Assembly: GCA_032718475.1 (NCBI GenBank)
Contig: JAUCBJ010006055.1
Coordinates: 1 to 32,261, forward strand
Length of the DNA stretch: 32,261 nt
Reading direction: 5' to 3'
DNA from: Nemertoderma westbladi
Taxonomy: Eukaryota > Xenacoelomorpha > Nemertodermatida > Nemertodermatidae
The position numbers and the translations under genes were made by a program. This document shows, piece after piece, positions 1-10,363 of this stretch; position 1 is the first letter of the stretch, and each line of letters starts with the position of its first letter. A model generated the notes under the pieces. It ran no database searches, was not told the origin of the DNA, and saw nothing but the letters and a program-made list of their open reading frames with translations.

Positions 1-894
1 CTTAATAGGGTTTGCTATAGGAGTTTCTACTTCACTAGTAGTATAGATGCGTGTAGGCTCCACACCTTGCGCATGTGATACTTCAGACCTAACAGGTTGA
101 CACAATGTTACTGGGGGTATTGGTATACCCTTTTGTATATTGACTAATTTGTCGCGTTCTAGCGCGATGCTTTGCTGCACTTCTTGCAATTCTAACCTAC
201 TTTCCCTTACTGTTCCCTTAAGTTGGTGGACAGTCTCCTGCATCTGTCCGAGCAGGAGATTCATCCCCCGCCGTCCCTCCTCTACCCACTCGACCGCCGA
301 AGCGGGAGTCGCCAACATTGTAGCGGGCCGACGCGGGACGACGGGAGACAAATCTTTGATTTCTCTCTCAGTGTCCAGGACAGGGATATTCGCATGGACT
401 GTTCTACCGGGTACAGGCAGTGTAGTACTGTGTAGAGGGAATTTAGAGTTAAGCTCTGGAAGTACAGGGGTCTCTAGCACAGGAGTGGCTTTGGGAACGA
501 CAGGCCTAATTATTTCAGGCTCATCAACTATCGTAGGGAGTCTTTTGACCTTAATAATTTGGTCTGTGGGTTCTGTACTACCTAAGTCTGTGCTAGCTAG
601 TTGTCTTCTAACCGCTGGGGGCAAATCAGGCAATTTGTGACGGTGAGATGTTTTTCTACGCCTGCTTAGACGAGATCTATTTCCTCCGCCTTCAGGATCG
701 GTGGTCTCGCCTTCCTCCGATGATGTGTATCCTTGGCGTTTGGGAGTAGATCGACTCATCATCTGCATTTGACTAGCAGTTAACTGTTTATTTATGCAGT
801 CTTGCGTCTCTTGCAGATTTTCCAACTCCAGTTGGGTAGTCTCCTCAGACGCTCTCCGTTCTGCTTCTGCCACTGCCTTTGCCGCCTTTCTTTC
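1..894 (-). CDS. Continuation of the coiled-coil ORF in the -1 frame, open to the left edge
   Basis: Reading the minus strand one nucleotide back from the upstream frame gives about 298 codons with no stop down to base 1, so the product is cut by the window. The shift lies in a repeated AEAERKAA-coding stretch. Two neighbouring repeat copies, near 887-900 and near 925-940, differ by one G/C, which points to a single-base deletion at about 895. The product has an Arg/Ser-rich basic segment (about 650-700), a Pro/Val/Thr-rich linker and a second predicted coiled coil near 130-260. If the shift is not crossed, the upstream frame ends at a TAA at 792-794. No domain is recognised. Sequencing error, mutation or frameshifting could each explain the break. 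Confidence 0.45.
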
Positions 895-2150
895 GCTTCT
901 GCTTCTGCCATTGCCGCTGCCGCCTTTCTTTCCACTTCTGCTTCTGCCATTGCCGCTGCTACTGCTGCTGCCTTTCGGTCCTCTATCCGTTTTTTCTTTA
1001 CTTGTTCTTCTTGGACTCTAGCGAGGCGGAGTTTTTCATCAAATTTAGCTTGGTTTGCAGCTAACATTTCCGCATCGATTGAGTCCAACACAAGCTTGGC
1101 TCCTTCACTATTGGGGCGAAGTCCAGCCAGTCGTCTCCTCAACTCTTCATCACCTAGGAAACGTTGATAGTCTGACAGATAGATGTCTATGGCGTCTCTC
1201 GTTCGCGGTCTCTCTGCGGTCACTTCGCTTTCCACTTGAGAAAAGGTGGCATCGGTTGATTCTTCATAGGTTGGTCGCTCAGCCAGCTGGGATTTCCACT
1301 GGGCCGTTTCTTGTACTTTGAGACCTACCCGCTGGAACCAAGTCTTGACAGCAACTTGCAGCGACGTGTCCTGTCTTCTTTTGGAAGTTTCCTCAAAGGC
1401 TGATAGGATTAGTCTAATGCGTAGGGTTCTTTCGCGTACTTGATATAGCAGCTCTTCCTGCTCTTGAGGTCCTTGGGGTTGTCGAAACAGTTGTTCTTCT
1501 AATCGCTCTAAGGAGCCGAAGAATCCCTGCACATATCCTGCTGCTGACCTCTTCCAAACAGCTGGATCCATCGTATCTTTAGTCACTCCCATCCTGTGTA
1601 TGTCTTCCCAAGTAGCTTCGGACAAATCTAACGGGAGTCCGGGTCCGGGAAAGTTCCATTGTGACTCGACAATAGACATCAATTCTTCCCTGGCGTATCC
1701 CGCATAACTATCTTGGGTCGCTCGCTTACTTCTCGCCCAATCGACTTGGTGTTCCTCCACCGCAATCAATATAGTAGTTAGTACTGCGGCAGGAAGGGTG
1801 AGAAGGGGATCCGAATAGGCTGTAGCCGCCATCTTCACTCCGCGTTCGGGGGTCAGCTCTACAGTATCCGAACTACTGGAGCTATCGGGTCGCTGGGAAC
1901 GAGTTTCTTGACTAGGATGTTGCTGCTGTTGGACAGCTGCTTCTTGGTTCCGTTTGACCTGGGCCCGAGTGCCGATGATAGACCTACGGTGTTGGATTAG
2001 CCTAGGGTCTGATACTACTACTGGAGGGATGACTTTTCTTTCAGTAGGAGGTGAGCTGAACCCCTTTCTTAATCGCTCCACACTCCTATCTGTGTCACAG
2101 ATGGTTGTATCGATTAGACTGTCTGACAGGTTTTGCTTTGTGTCAGACAT
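895..2150 (-). CDS. Unassigned coiled-coil ORF, possibly Gag-like, N-terminal part
   Basis: No known family is recognised. The ATG at 2148-2150 opens a frame of about 418 codons before the reading frame changes near 895. The N-terminal 110 residues are polar and low-complexity, with a glutamine run and a serine run (SSSSSD). Residues around 110-300 look globular, with several tryptophans and a glutamine/glutamate-rich stretch. From about residue 320 the sequence is highly charged and alpha-helical, ending in repeated AEAE/ERKAA blocks typical of coiled coil. No zinc knuckle, protease or polymerase motif is visible. An intronless frame of this length beside repeat-rich DNA suggests a retroelement Gag or another structural protein, which is inference. 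An ordinary host exon cannot be excluded. Confidence 0.5.
2120..2149 (-). promoter_or_regulatory. Perfect 9-bp hairpin over the start codon of the left-edge ORF
   Basis: TGTCTGACA at 2120-2128 and its exact reverse complement TGTCAGACA at 2141-2149 are separated by 12 bases. On the minus-strand mRNA the start codon lies in the 5' arm, so the hairpin could hide it. The structure is seen directly; any effect on translation is inference. Confidence 0.4.
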
Positions 2151-2221
2151 ACTTAGCTATACAGTTGAATGCTTACTGCTATAGTTACAGTTAAAGCAAG
2201 TCTAGTAATTCAGTATGACCG

Positions 2222-2520
2222 TTGGCCTAGTACCGGTAATTAATTACAATATATTAGAATACCGGTATACACTTATAGTATATATAAGTATGGTAGACTA
2301 GGTTTGTCACAGAATACCGGTATATAATTTTAGCACAAATATATATAAATATATAATAGGCCTATCGTGAATACCGGTATGCAGCTTACACTTATAGTAT
2401 ATATAAGTATAATTATGAACTAGAATTAATTACAGAATACCAGTATGATTTCAGCCCAAATTTATAGAAATAAATATAATAAGCCTATGGTAAATACCGG
2501 TATGTCAATTATTTTAGAAT
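2222..2520. repeat. AT-rich duplicated leader with spaced ATACCGGTAT palindromes
   Basis: Perfect 10-bp palindromes ATACCGGTAT start at 2259, 2314, 2371 and 2494, with a one-mismatch copy (ATACCAGTAT) at 2437. The steps are 55, 57, 66 and 57 bp. A unit of about 110-120 bp containing ACTTATAGTATATATAAGT is duplicated (about 2257-2375 and 2376-2500). The block lies 70-370 bp upstream of the minus-strand ORF starting at 2150 and contains TATA-like runs. It could be its promoter or an LTR/leader, but no LTR ends or primer-binding site could be defined. Confidence 0.5.
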
Positions 2521-3923
2521 AATTGAATTTCTGAAATTTTAGGGTTACTTGGTTACTTTAACTTACTTTATTACCGTTATTTAAGCAGTAGTCCAACTGA
2601 TATTGAGACCTAGTTGTTGTATGGCAGGCCTACTATTTATAAATCATTTGAGTTGATTTATAATAGATATATATATGTATATACCCGTATGAGGGGTTTT
2701 GTTACAATATTGAAATAGATGTTACTATTTCTGGGAAATAATCACTACACAGAAGCTGTGCGCTCTCAGTGAAGTGCTACTTATTGGACACTAAAACAGA
2801 TAATTCTACTTCCTAAGTTACTTATCTACGAATTACTTACGATACGGGTGAGATTAATTCTCTAACTAAACACAACAAAAATATTACGTACGAAATTTTA
2901 GGGTAATTTTACAGGAAGTCTACAAACCAGTCTAACAAAGGGTTAGAACTTCTGGTTATTACAACGGACAGGGTACTACGGTATTTGAAAATAATAAGTA
3001 GTAGTAAATATGTTGCGCTGTCCAGATAGGAAAAATACCACCGTCTGACGACCTATAGCCGTATCGCTATAGGTACTACGTTATGTATCACGGAGTGTTC
3101 CTACCTGGAAGTTAATTACCGCGGACTACCAGATCCAACGTGCCTATTAACCACTTTACAACACAATACACTGCCTACACACTAATTACTTTCGGAAAGC
3201 ACTGTACACCAAACCCTAAATTAGGTACAAGTACTTATTAAAAACAGATAACTAGCAGTTAAATATACTTGAACAGTTAAAAGAACCACGGCATCTGCTG
3301 GAGTGACCGGAGCACAAAGTCACCAGTCTTTACCTATGCCAAGCAGCCCGTGTAGTACCGGGGTTAATTTAACTATAACGGTATGTGTAACAAGCACAAT
3401 TACTGTAGGAATAAACTTGGGGACATGAATGTTGCGAATAATCACATAAACTCTGAATAATAAATATTACGCTACCCGTACAGAATACTCAAACAAAATA
3501 CAAACCAAACGCTGGCAGACTACCATCAAGCCTAAATAAACTACAGTATGTGCAGATTCCGAAATGGTTAGTTAGTATGCGTTCTAACACGGTAGTACGA
3601 CTTATTCTTTAGGAGGGGGTTGACCTTACAACTCAAGATGCCCCAACTTACTAACTGGCACTTTATCGGACAGACTCTACACACGCCGCAATCTCTCCAG
3701 ACCCAACAACAGTCAGACAACAGTCCAGCCTACAATTATCTGAACAATCTGAGCAGACTTACACGTCTTCAGCTCAATATTAACTTACATGTAAATAAAA
3801 CCGACAGAAATAAGTAAAATCTCAATAAGAAACCAGGGCGGCCGTTCCCTGATTAAGTACTAAGACCTACCGGTATACAATAATCAAAATCGAATAATAC
3901 TAATGTACTTATACTGGAAGTAC

Positions 3924-4046
3924 CGGTTAGGACAGTTGGGCCTACAGACCTACAGCAGTACCGGTTCTGGCAGTTAGGCCTACGGACCTACAGCAGTACC
4001 GGTTCTGGCAGTTGGGCCTACGGACCTACAGCAGTACCGGTTCAGG
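3924..4046. repeat. 38-bp tandem repeat, three copies plus a partial fourth
   Basis: Units begin with CGGTT at 3924, 3962, 4000 and 4038, exactly 38 bp apart, and carry the words GGCCTAC, GACCTAC and AGCAGTAC. Copies differ at a few positions. Confidence 0.85.
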
Positions 4047-4048
4047 TT

Positions 4049-4064
4049 TACCGGTCGACCGGTA
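4049..4064. repeat. 16-bp perfect palindrome TACCGGTCGACCGGTA
   Basis: The palindrome reads identically on both strands and lies just after the 38-bp array, whose units also carry TACCGG. It may be a protein-binding site or an element junction; nothing else supports either. Confidence 0.6.
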
Positions 4065-5511
4065 CTTTCAACTTTATTGCTTACTGCAATAAAGAAAATA
4101 ACTGTTATTGTACGCGCTTTTGAAGACCTTTAGCAGTTTAACCTGCCAAAATTTATATGTCTTTTGGTTTATAAATAGACTTTAACATATGACAAGTATT
4201 TAATACCAATAAACACAACATTAGCCGAAGCCAGCCTAGTGCGCGTCCATTCACCCGCTGGATATACCCGGGAGACTGGATTCGGAGGGCTTAGATTTTA
4301 TTGCAGTGTAAGCTTACTGTATTATTCGATTGATCGTTAATAAATAATTTCTGACCAATATTATTCACTTTCGGGAAATATTAACAGTTCCTTTAGGACG
4401 TGGCGCTCTATCTAGGTAAACAGAGATATGACTTATACTAAACACAACGGTAAGACGGTAAGGCTTATGTTCACGTATGAGGCGCATTCTTTAGGAAATG
4501 CTTAGTTATCAGCCACAATCATGCACACTACCGGTACCGCACAATACTGCACACTAATCTGCCGACCGTCAATGAATTTTATCATACATAAAGAGAACAG
4601 CAATTGACTCATGTAGTGCCTATCAAATAGCATTAAATTCACTACAAACCACGATAATATAAGTCGCAATCGCTATATGTAACCTGTCTCTCTAACCTGT
4701 AGTGTATCAAGAAAATTGGGAAATTTGGGTTATTTATCGATGTTCTCCAAATAATAATATTCAACCAACTGATACAAATAATAACAACAGTAAAAAGCAT
4801 TAAGACGGTAGGTTAAGATATGATATGATTGGTACTGTAAGACTGTACCGCTGCGCTACTGCGCTGATAACAGTTATACGCTCTATAATCTAAGCCTACT
4901 AATGTTTCTTCTAAAGTCTGAAACAAATTGACTCCAGAGCCGGTGTTCTTGGCCTAGATAGAAACAACACAACAGTAACACAGAAAACTCTAAGACTGAA
5001 CACTCCTAGCACGATCTGTAGAATATCTCCACATCGACAGTAAAAATCGCCCTGATTGGCTGTTAAGCTGAACAAAGAACCATGTGTCCAACGGCCGTTT
5101 CCATGCCAGCAACCAGCTGTTAGATGTCGTAATCTGAATCATCAAGGCTACACTGTGCTAGAGGATTTGACGCATTGCGGGTTTTGTGCCTTGCCATGTC
5201 CGCCAAAGCACACATATAGAAGAATGACTTTTATGTCCGTTAAAACACCTACAACGGTACTTTGCGGGCAAGGGGAATGATTATATCCGCAAAAGCTTTT
5301 ACACCCGGACACTTGCCCCCCGGACACTTCCCCCCCAGTTAAAGTGTTAAAATTAATCTGGGTGCATCAAAGCAATAAACAAAAGTTAAAGATGGTTACA
5401 GGACAAGTTGTATCTAGACAAGTTTTTTCAAAATTATAAAAGAAACATTTTTATAGTCAAATTTTTGTTTGTTTTTCTTTTAATTCCTTTAATTCTTTTA
5501 ATTTCTTTTAA

Positions 5512-5619
5512 TTGGGGGCTGCCGCCCCCAAACCCCCGCTTTTTTTGTTGGGGGCTGCCGCCCCCAAACCCCCGCTTCTTTTCTTGGGGGTTATCGCCCC
5601 CAGACCCCGGCATTTCCCT
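5512..5619. repeat. Three 36-bp units, each with a GC hairpin
   Basis: Units start with TTGGGGG at 5512, 5548 and 5584. The first two contain TTGGGGGC and GCCCCCAA around a 4-base loop (an 8-bp stem), followed by AAACCCCCGC and a T run. The third unit is diverged. The array lies inside the foldback candidate, and its C-rich blocks contrast with the AT-rich surroundings. Confidence 0.8.
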
Positions 5620-6284
5620 GAGTGCCCGTGGTGAAAGACTTAAGACCACTCTGAAATAATTAATTCATGTTTGTATCATCAGATAATAAATTGACTAAGC
5701 CTAAAGTAGGAGCTGTATTGAATGTTAACCAATTTAATATATAAATTTCTACAATATTATATAATTCAACAAAATCCCATTAAAAATATTGCAAGTAACC
5801 AGGAAATTTAATATGTAGTGTGTATAATATCTATATAGTATGAAGGGTAGTAATATGTATATCAATATGTAATGCTGAACACAGAATACAGGTCGACGCA
5901 TGTCGATTTTACCCTGGGGTATAATTTTGATTGCAACAATAATATTCATCCCCATCTGCTACAATTTGAAGAAGACTATTACATAATAATACCTATAATT
6001 AAAACAATTAATTATTATAATTCTATAGTTAATAAAAACAGTATATTCCGGGGATGGAATTTATAGGTCATCTAATATAATTAATTGTTTAAAGATTAGC
6101 AAACAATACGATGTAATTGCATTGATAAAACCCATAAATAAAACTTAGATATAAAATGTAAAATCGGGATGCAAAAGATCACTTTCTGAGCTACGAAAGG
6201 AAAATTGGATACAACTTATCTGGATACAAGCGGTCAGTTTACCTTACAAAATGAAAAATACGAATGTGCGAAGTTAAGAACAGT

Positions 6285-6402
6285 CGGGGGGGAAGTGTCC
6301 GCGGGGGGGAAGTGTCTGGGGGGGAAGTGTCCGGGGGGGAAGTGTCCTACTTGAGCGGGGGGGAACTGTCCGGGGGGGAAGTGTCCGGGGGGGAAGTGTC
6401 CG
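6285..6402 (+). repeat. Seven 15-bp G7-AAGTGTCC repeats, G-quadruplex candidate
   Basis: Seven runs of seven guanines lie on the plus strand within 118 bp, most separated by exactly eight bases and once by a longer spacer (TACTTGAGC). Four or more G-tracts this close satisfy the usual intramolecular quadruplex pattern. This block is the right inverted end of the foldback candidate. Confidence 0.85.
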
Positions 6403-7574
6403 AACACCTCAGATATTTCTGGGAGGTTAACCTCGCCTTCGACTCACCACGACTCAGTCAAGCCCCGCCTTTAACACGGGCAGACCAACCCCTTCAATCC
6501 TCTACATATGTTGCCCTCGCACACCTTCTTTAATATCATCTAAAAAGTACAATATTTTATAAATGAGATTTATTATTATTCATTATTTATTTTCATTTAT
6601 GTATATATTGCTTTGTGTTTAGGAAAGTCATTCTTTTTTTGTAATAAAAGCACTTCTGCTTAATTTGGTTATAAAAATATATGTAGTAGCAATTTACAAA
6701 CTTATCTACAAAAATAATAATAATAATTAATCCTCATTTACAAATAAGAAATTATATTAACAACAACACAAACCCCGGTTAAACCAAGTATGGGAATTTC
6801 CAGACAGAATCCCGCCAGTTCTGCCGACTTGGCATCTCCTGCAACGTAGAGGAACGTGGAGGGTAGATCGGGGGTGCCCTTAGATGGACCGGACTAAGCC
6901 GGGATACTATCGCGGGGAGGTGAGTTGTCTCCCCCCTACGGTACCCCGCCTCGAGAATCCCAATAAAAGTACCCACGCCGATCCCGTTCTCGAAGAACCT
7001 CTCTGAATCGGCGTGGATCGGGAATAGCATACTAAAAGACATATCGCTAAAAATAATTAAAATATAATAGTAGCCTATAGTGTAGTTAGTGTAACTTTAA
7101 CTATGTCAATCTTCCCGATCACAAATTTCGTTTATTGTAAAAAAAATTATTTGAGACAGCAGGTAACCAACATTTGTATTTTTTTTTAATAGGATTTAGT
7201 TTGAACAACACCAAATTAGTAACTTATTAATAATTTAATCAATCACATAATTTCAATTGATGATTGTTTTTTAATTCATGTTATTTTGGGTAGTAGTGTC
7301 ACAAACTGTCAAGCATTTAGCTGAATGAAATCTTTAAGGCCTAGTTTCTCATTGGATAATTGAATATGGCGTGATTGTTGCGTTTATAATTCATTTTTTT
7401 CGCATGTTTACGCAAATATCCATTTTATGCGAATCTTACATATAAAATACCCATTAAATCTACAACTGCGTATTTATTTACGCATTTTGTACGCATGTTT
7501 TAGTTTAATAAACGCGGCAAATTCGCATTCCGCATAAAAAACACAGCCGTCCCGCATGCGGTTGTCATACTGGG
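6403..7574. other. Mostly gene-free; one GC-rich island with a small doubtful ORF
   Basis: The stretch is AT-rich apart from an island at about 6779-7042. On the minus strand the island holds an 87-codon frame starting with MSFSMLF, of no recognised family. It also contains nested inverted repeats: CCACGCCGAT with ATCGGCGTGG (about 6973-7016) enclosing GTTCT-CGA-AGAAC. The composition change suggests a fragment of a foreign element or a lost exon. From 7370 to 7560 ACGCA and GCATGTTT words recur without clear periodicity. Confidence 0.35.
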
Positions 7575-8090
7575 AAATGTTGGCAGATACTTTGCACTCG
7601 GACACAAATTTTGGTAGATGCTTTGAACACGGGACCCAAAGGATGCCAGATACTTTGCACACGGCAGCAAATGTTGGCAGATACTTTGCACACGGACCCA
7701 AACGATGTCAGAAACTTTGTACACGGACCCAAAAGATGCCAGATACTTCGCACACGGATCCAAATGTTGGCAGATACTTTGCACACGGACCCAAACGATG
7801 TCAGATATTTTGTACACGGACCCAAACGATGTCAGATACTTTGTACACGGACCCAAAAGATGTCAGATACTTCGCACACGGACCCAAACGATGTCAGATA
7901 CTTTACACACGGACCCAAAGGATGTCAGATACTTTACACACGGACCCAAACGATGTCAGATACTTTGCACATGGACCCAAACGATGTCAGATACTTTATA
8001 CACGGACCCAAAGGATGTCAGATACTTTGCACACGGACCCAAACGATGTCAGATACTTTACACACGGACCCAAAGGATGTCATATACTTT
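7575..8090 (+). repeat. 31-bp minisatellite, left arm of an inverted array
   Basis: About 17 head-to-tail copies of a 31-bp unit built around CACACGGACCCAAACGATG and CAGATACTTTG. The first six or so copies are the most diverged. All frames are open on parts of both strands, giving long spurious ORFs, but 31 is not a multiple of three and no protein pattern is conserved. Confidence 0.9.
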
Positions 8091-8091
8091 G

Positions 8092-8755
8092 TTGTGTTCA
8101 AGGTATCTACCATCATTTGGGTCCATGTGCAAAGTATCTGAAATCCTTTGGGCCCGTGTGTCGAGTATCTGACATCCTTTGGGTCCGTGTGCAAAGTATC
8201 TAACATCCTTTGGGTCCGTGTGCGAATAATCTGACATCCTTTGGGTCCGTGTTCAAAGTATCTGAGATTCTTTGGGTCCGTGTTCTGAGTATCTGACATC
8301 CTTTGGGTCCGTGTTCAAGGTATCTACCATCCTTTTGGTCCATGTGCAAAGTATCTGAGATCCTTTGGGTCCGTGTGTCGAGTATCTGACATCCTTTGGG
8401 TCCGTGTTCAAAGTATCTGAGATCCTTTGGGTCCGTGTTCAAAGTATCTGAGATCCTTTGGGTCCGGGTCAAAGTATCTGGCATCATTTGGATCCGTGTT
8501 CAAAGTACCTGACATCCGTTGGGGCCGTGTGCAAAGTATCTAGACATCCTTTGGGTCCGTGTGCAAAGTATTCTGACATCCTTTGGGTCCGTGTGCAAAG
8601 TATCTGACATCCTTTGGGTCCGTGCTTCAAAGTATCTGAGATTTCATTTGGGTCCGTGTTCAACAGTCCATGTCTGACATCCTTTGGGTCCGTGTTCAAA
8701 GTATCTGACCATCCTTTGGGTCCGTGTTCAACGTACAGTATCTGACATGTTCGGG
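8092..8755 (-). repeat. 31-bp minisatellite, right arm in reverse orientation
   Basis: About 21 copies of the reverse complement of the left-arm unit (CATCCTTTGGGTCCGTGT, CAAAGTATCTGA). The arm starts within a few bases of the left arm's end, so the arrays meet head to head. Some right-arm copies carry GAGATCC in place of GACATCC, a variant not seen on the left, so the arms have diverged or been amplified separately. An isolated fragment (TTTGGGTCCGTGT) lies near 9034. Confidence 0.9.
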
Positions 8756-9420
8756 ACCATTTTATTACCTTCATTTAACGTTAGTAGGAGAATAGAGTAG
8801 ATGGTATACAAAGTAACCAATAAGAAATCACCTTGGAAAAGTTAGTCAGAATCAATCAGCTGATCCAAATTTATCCAAAAAATGTAGTTTTGGCTCTTTG
8901 TGGCTCAGTGCTTTCCTTATATTTGCATAATTTTTCGCAGAATTAACTTTGATAGCATTAATTTAACTCCGTGCAACATCTCCTGTGTCGGAGTGGGTTG
9001 GCGCCTCATTGCTTCCTAGTGTAATGGTAATTTTTTGGGTCCGTGTGGGTCTTTGTGCATTTTAGCACTGCCCCTAGTCATTTAATTCAGACATATACCG
9101 GACCACCAGTGACAGTAGGCCTACACAATACGTTGTACCTACAGGACAGACCAGACCTACTTATACTTATTCATTGGCAATATACAAAATAGACGGTGGA
9201 TTGATTGGTTAGTAGCCTACTGTTTGAATTGAGCGGCAGGCCCATTGATACATTATTTTGGGCAGATAGGCCATGCCTACTACTAACAGGACATCAAGCA
9301 GGAAGTATACCACTAATTACCAAGTCACTACGACAACGACTACTACAGTATGACATAGCAATAATCATTTCGGAGAGATTTTAATAATAATAAAATAGTA
9401 ATTTTAAATTAATTAGATAG
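8756..9420. other. No gene recognised
   Basis: AT-rich sequence with scattered GGCCTAC words and one stray fragment of the 31-bp unit near 9034-9056. No coding pattern, tRNA signal or element end was found. Confidence 0.5.
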
Positions 9421-9655
9421 TAATAATAATTATTATTATTATTTATATACCGCTTTTTATTATTATTACCCCAGCAAAGCCAGGTTCCCATTATACCGCT
9501 AGGTTGGCGTAGACACTAATGTCCAAAGTGTCTTGCAGTCTTACACAACAGTGCGAAATTTATACAGCATTTAGTCGGATTCGAACCTGCGTCACCAAAC
9601 ACTATTGTGAAAGCAGTCAGACGCTGTATCCACTCGGACACTGCGACAATTACAA
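9421..9655 (-). mobile_element. tRNA-derived SINE
   Basis: On the minus strand the pol III A box TGTCCGAGTGG (plus 9630-9640) is followed by a perfect B box GGTTCGAATCC (plus 9577-9587). Between them lies a tRNA-like body with a long variable region, resembling a serine or leucine tRNA. Downstream come a body containing CCTGGCTTTGCTGGGG (near 9473-9490) and a TAA/ATT trinucleotide tail at about 9421-9470. Head, body and simple-repeat tail are the standard SINE plan. A lone tRNA gene is unlikely because the acceptor ends do not pair well. Confidence 0.7.
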
Positions 9656-9659
9656 TGTA

Positions 9660-10320
9660 CAAAACAAAGACCCAACACCAAACAAAACAAAGAGGTACAG
9701 TAAAGTCGGGTTAGGTCCCGTTGCTATTTATAGGAGCAGGTTACAAGTAATGGAGCAGGTTACAGAGGCGTGTTGGGGGAACCGCAAAACAATAAATGAA
9801 AGAACACTTGTTTCAAGATTATGCAGGTTACTTAACTGGATCATTGTTTTGTACTCACCCGGTATTTTAGGCCAAATGGGATTATTTTGAGAAGGCAGCC
9901 CAGCACTGCCCACAACACAATATTTGCGGGTGTTCTTGTCCTATCCCAAGAACGTTCCTAAGGCAACACTGTTAGACAACCAAAACGAATATCCGAATCG
10001 TTAAATTTTAAATATTGATCCTTCGAATATTTGTAATATTATATAATAGGCCTATACATTATATCATAGTCATACAGTAGTAGATAGTACTGTACTGTAG
10101 CGTCCACCGTTCAAATTGTGTACAATATGACTGCAGTTTATTTCTGCTGAAAGTGTTAACTTTGTATGAGACATTTGAAATTATGTTAAATTTACATAGT
10201 CAGCATTGAGCATTTTTTTTTCTAGAACACTATTTATCTTAATCGGTTTTACCAGCGGACTGTTAAATGAAAGGTGAAGGAATGTCGATGAGACAGCTTT
10301 AGCATTTGCAGTAATTAGAT
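9660..10320. other. No gene recognised
   Basis: AT-rich sequence between the SINE and the fibrinogen-like remnant. No upstream fibrinogen-domain exon was found here when the plus strand was read for its usual motifs. Confidence 0.45.
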
Positions 10321-10363
10321 TTAATATCATGTTCGATACTTGCGCCGGTGGGTATTACTACAA

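Larger units (their letters stand above)
2521..5305. other. No gene recognised; AT-rich intergenic or element-leader sequence
   Basis: Open frames here are short (75 codons or fewer) and lack recognisable motifs. Apart from the 38-bp array at 3924-4046 and the palindrome just after it, no RNA gene or convincing transposon end was seen. Part of this may belong to the element whose ORF lies at 1-2150. Confidence 0.5.
5306..6402. mobile_element. Candidate foldback element with inverted G7/C7 repeats
   Basis: The left end (5306-5336) carries two copies of a CGGACACTT-C6/7 repeat. The right end (6285-6402) carries seven copies of the reverse complement, G7 followed by AAGTGTCC, with a unit of 15 bp. 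The two clusters face each other across about 950 bp of AT-rich DNA. Inverted ends made of short tandem repeats are characteristic of foldback transposons; sea urchin TU elements, which as I recall carry tandem outer repeats, are the closest comparison. No transposase is visible, so it would be non-autonomous. ACACC next to both ends is too short to count as a target duplication. Confidence 0.45.

Noticed and set aside
140-640. 166-codon plus ORF
   Set aside because: Antisense to the long coiled-coil frame on the minus strand; serine/threonine-rich with no motif.
880-910. Programmed -1 frameshift signal
   Set aside because: No X XXY YYZ heptamer or clear downstream pseudoknot at the crossover; neighbouring repeat copies point to a lost base.
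7556-8203. Repetitive 155-215 codon ORFs
   Set aside because: Artefacts of the 31-bp minisatellite.
7575-8755. CRISPR array
   Set aside because: Units are contiguous without unique spacers and invert midway; the DNA is eukaryotic.
9519-9890. 123-codon ORF
   Set aside because: It reads through the SINE on the opposite strand and has no protein motif.
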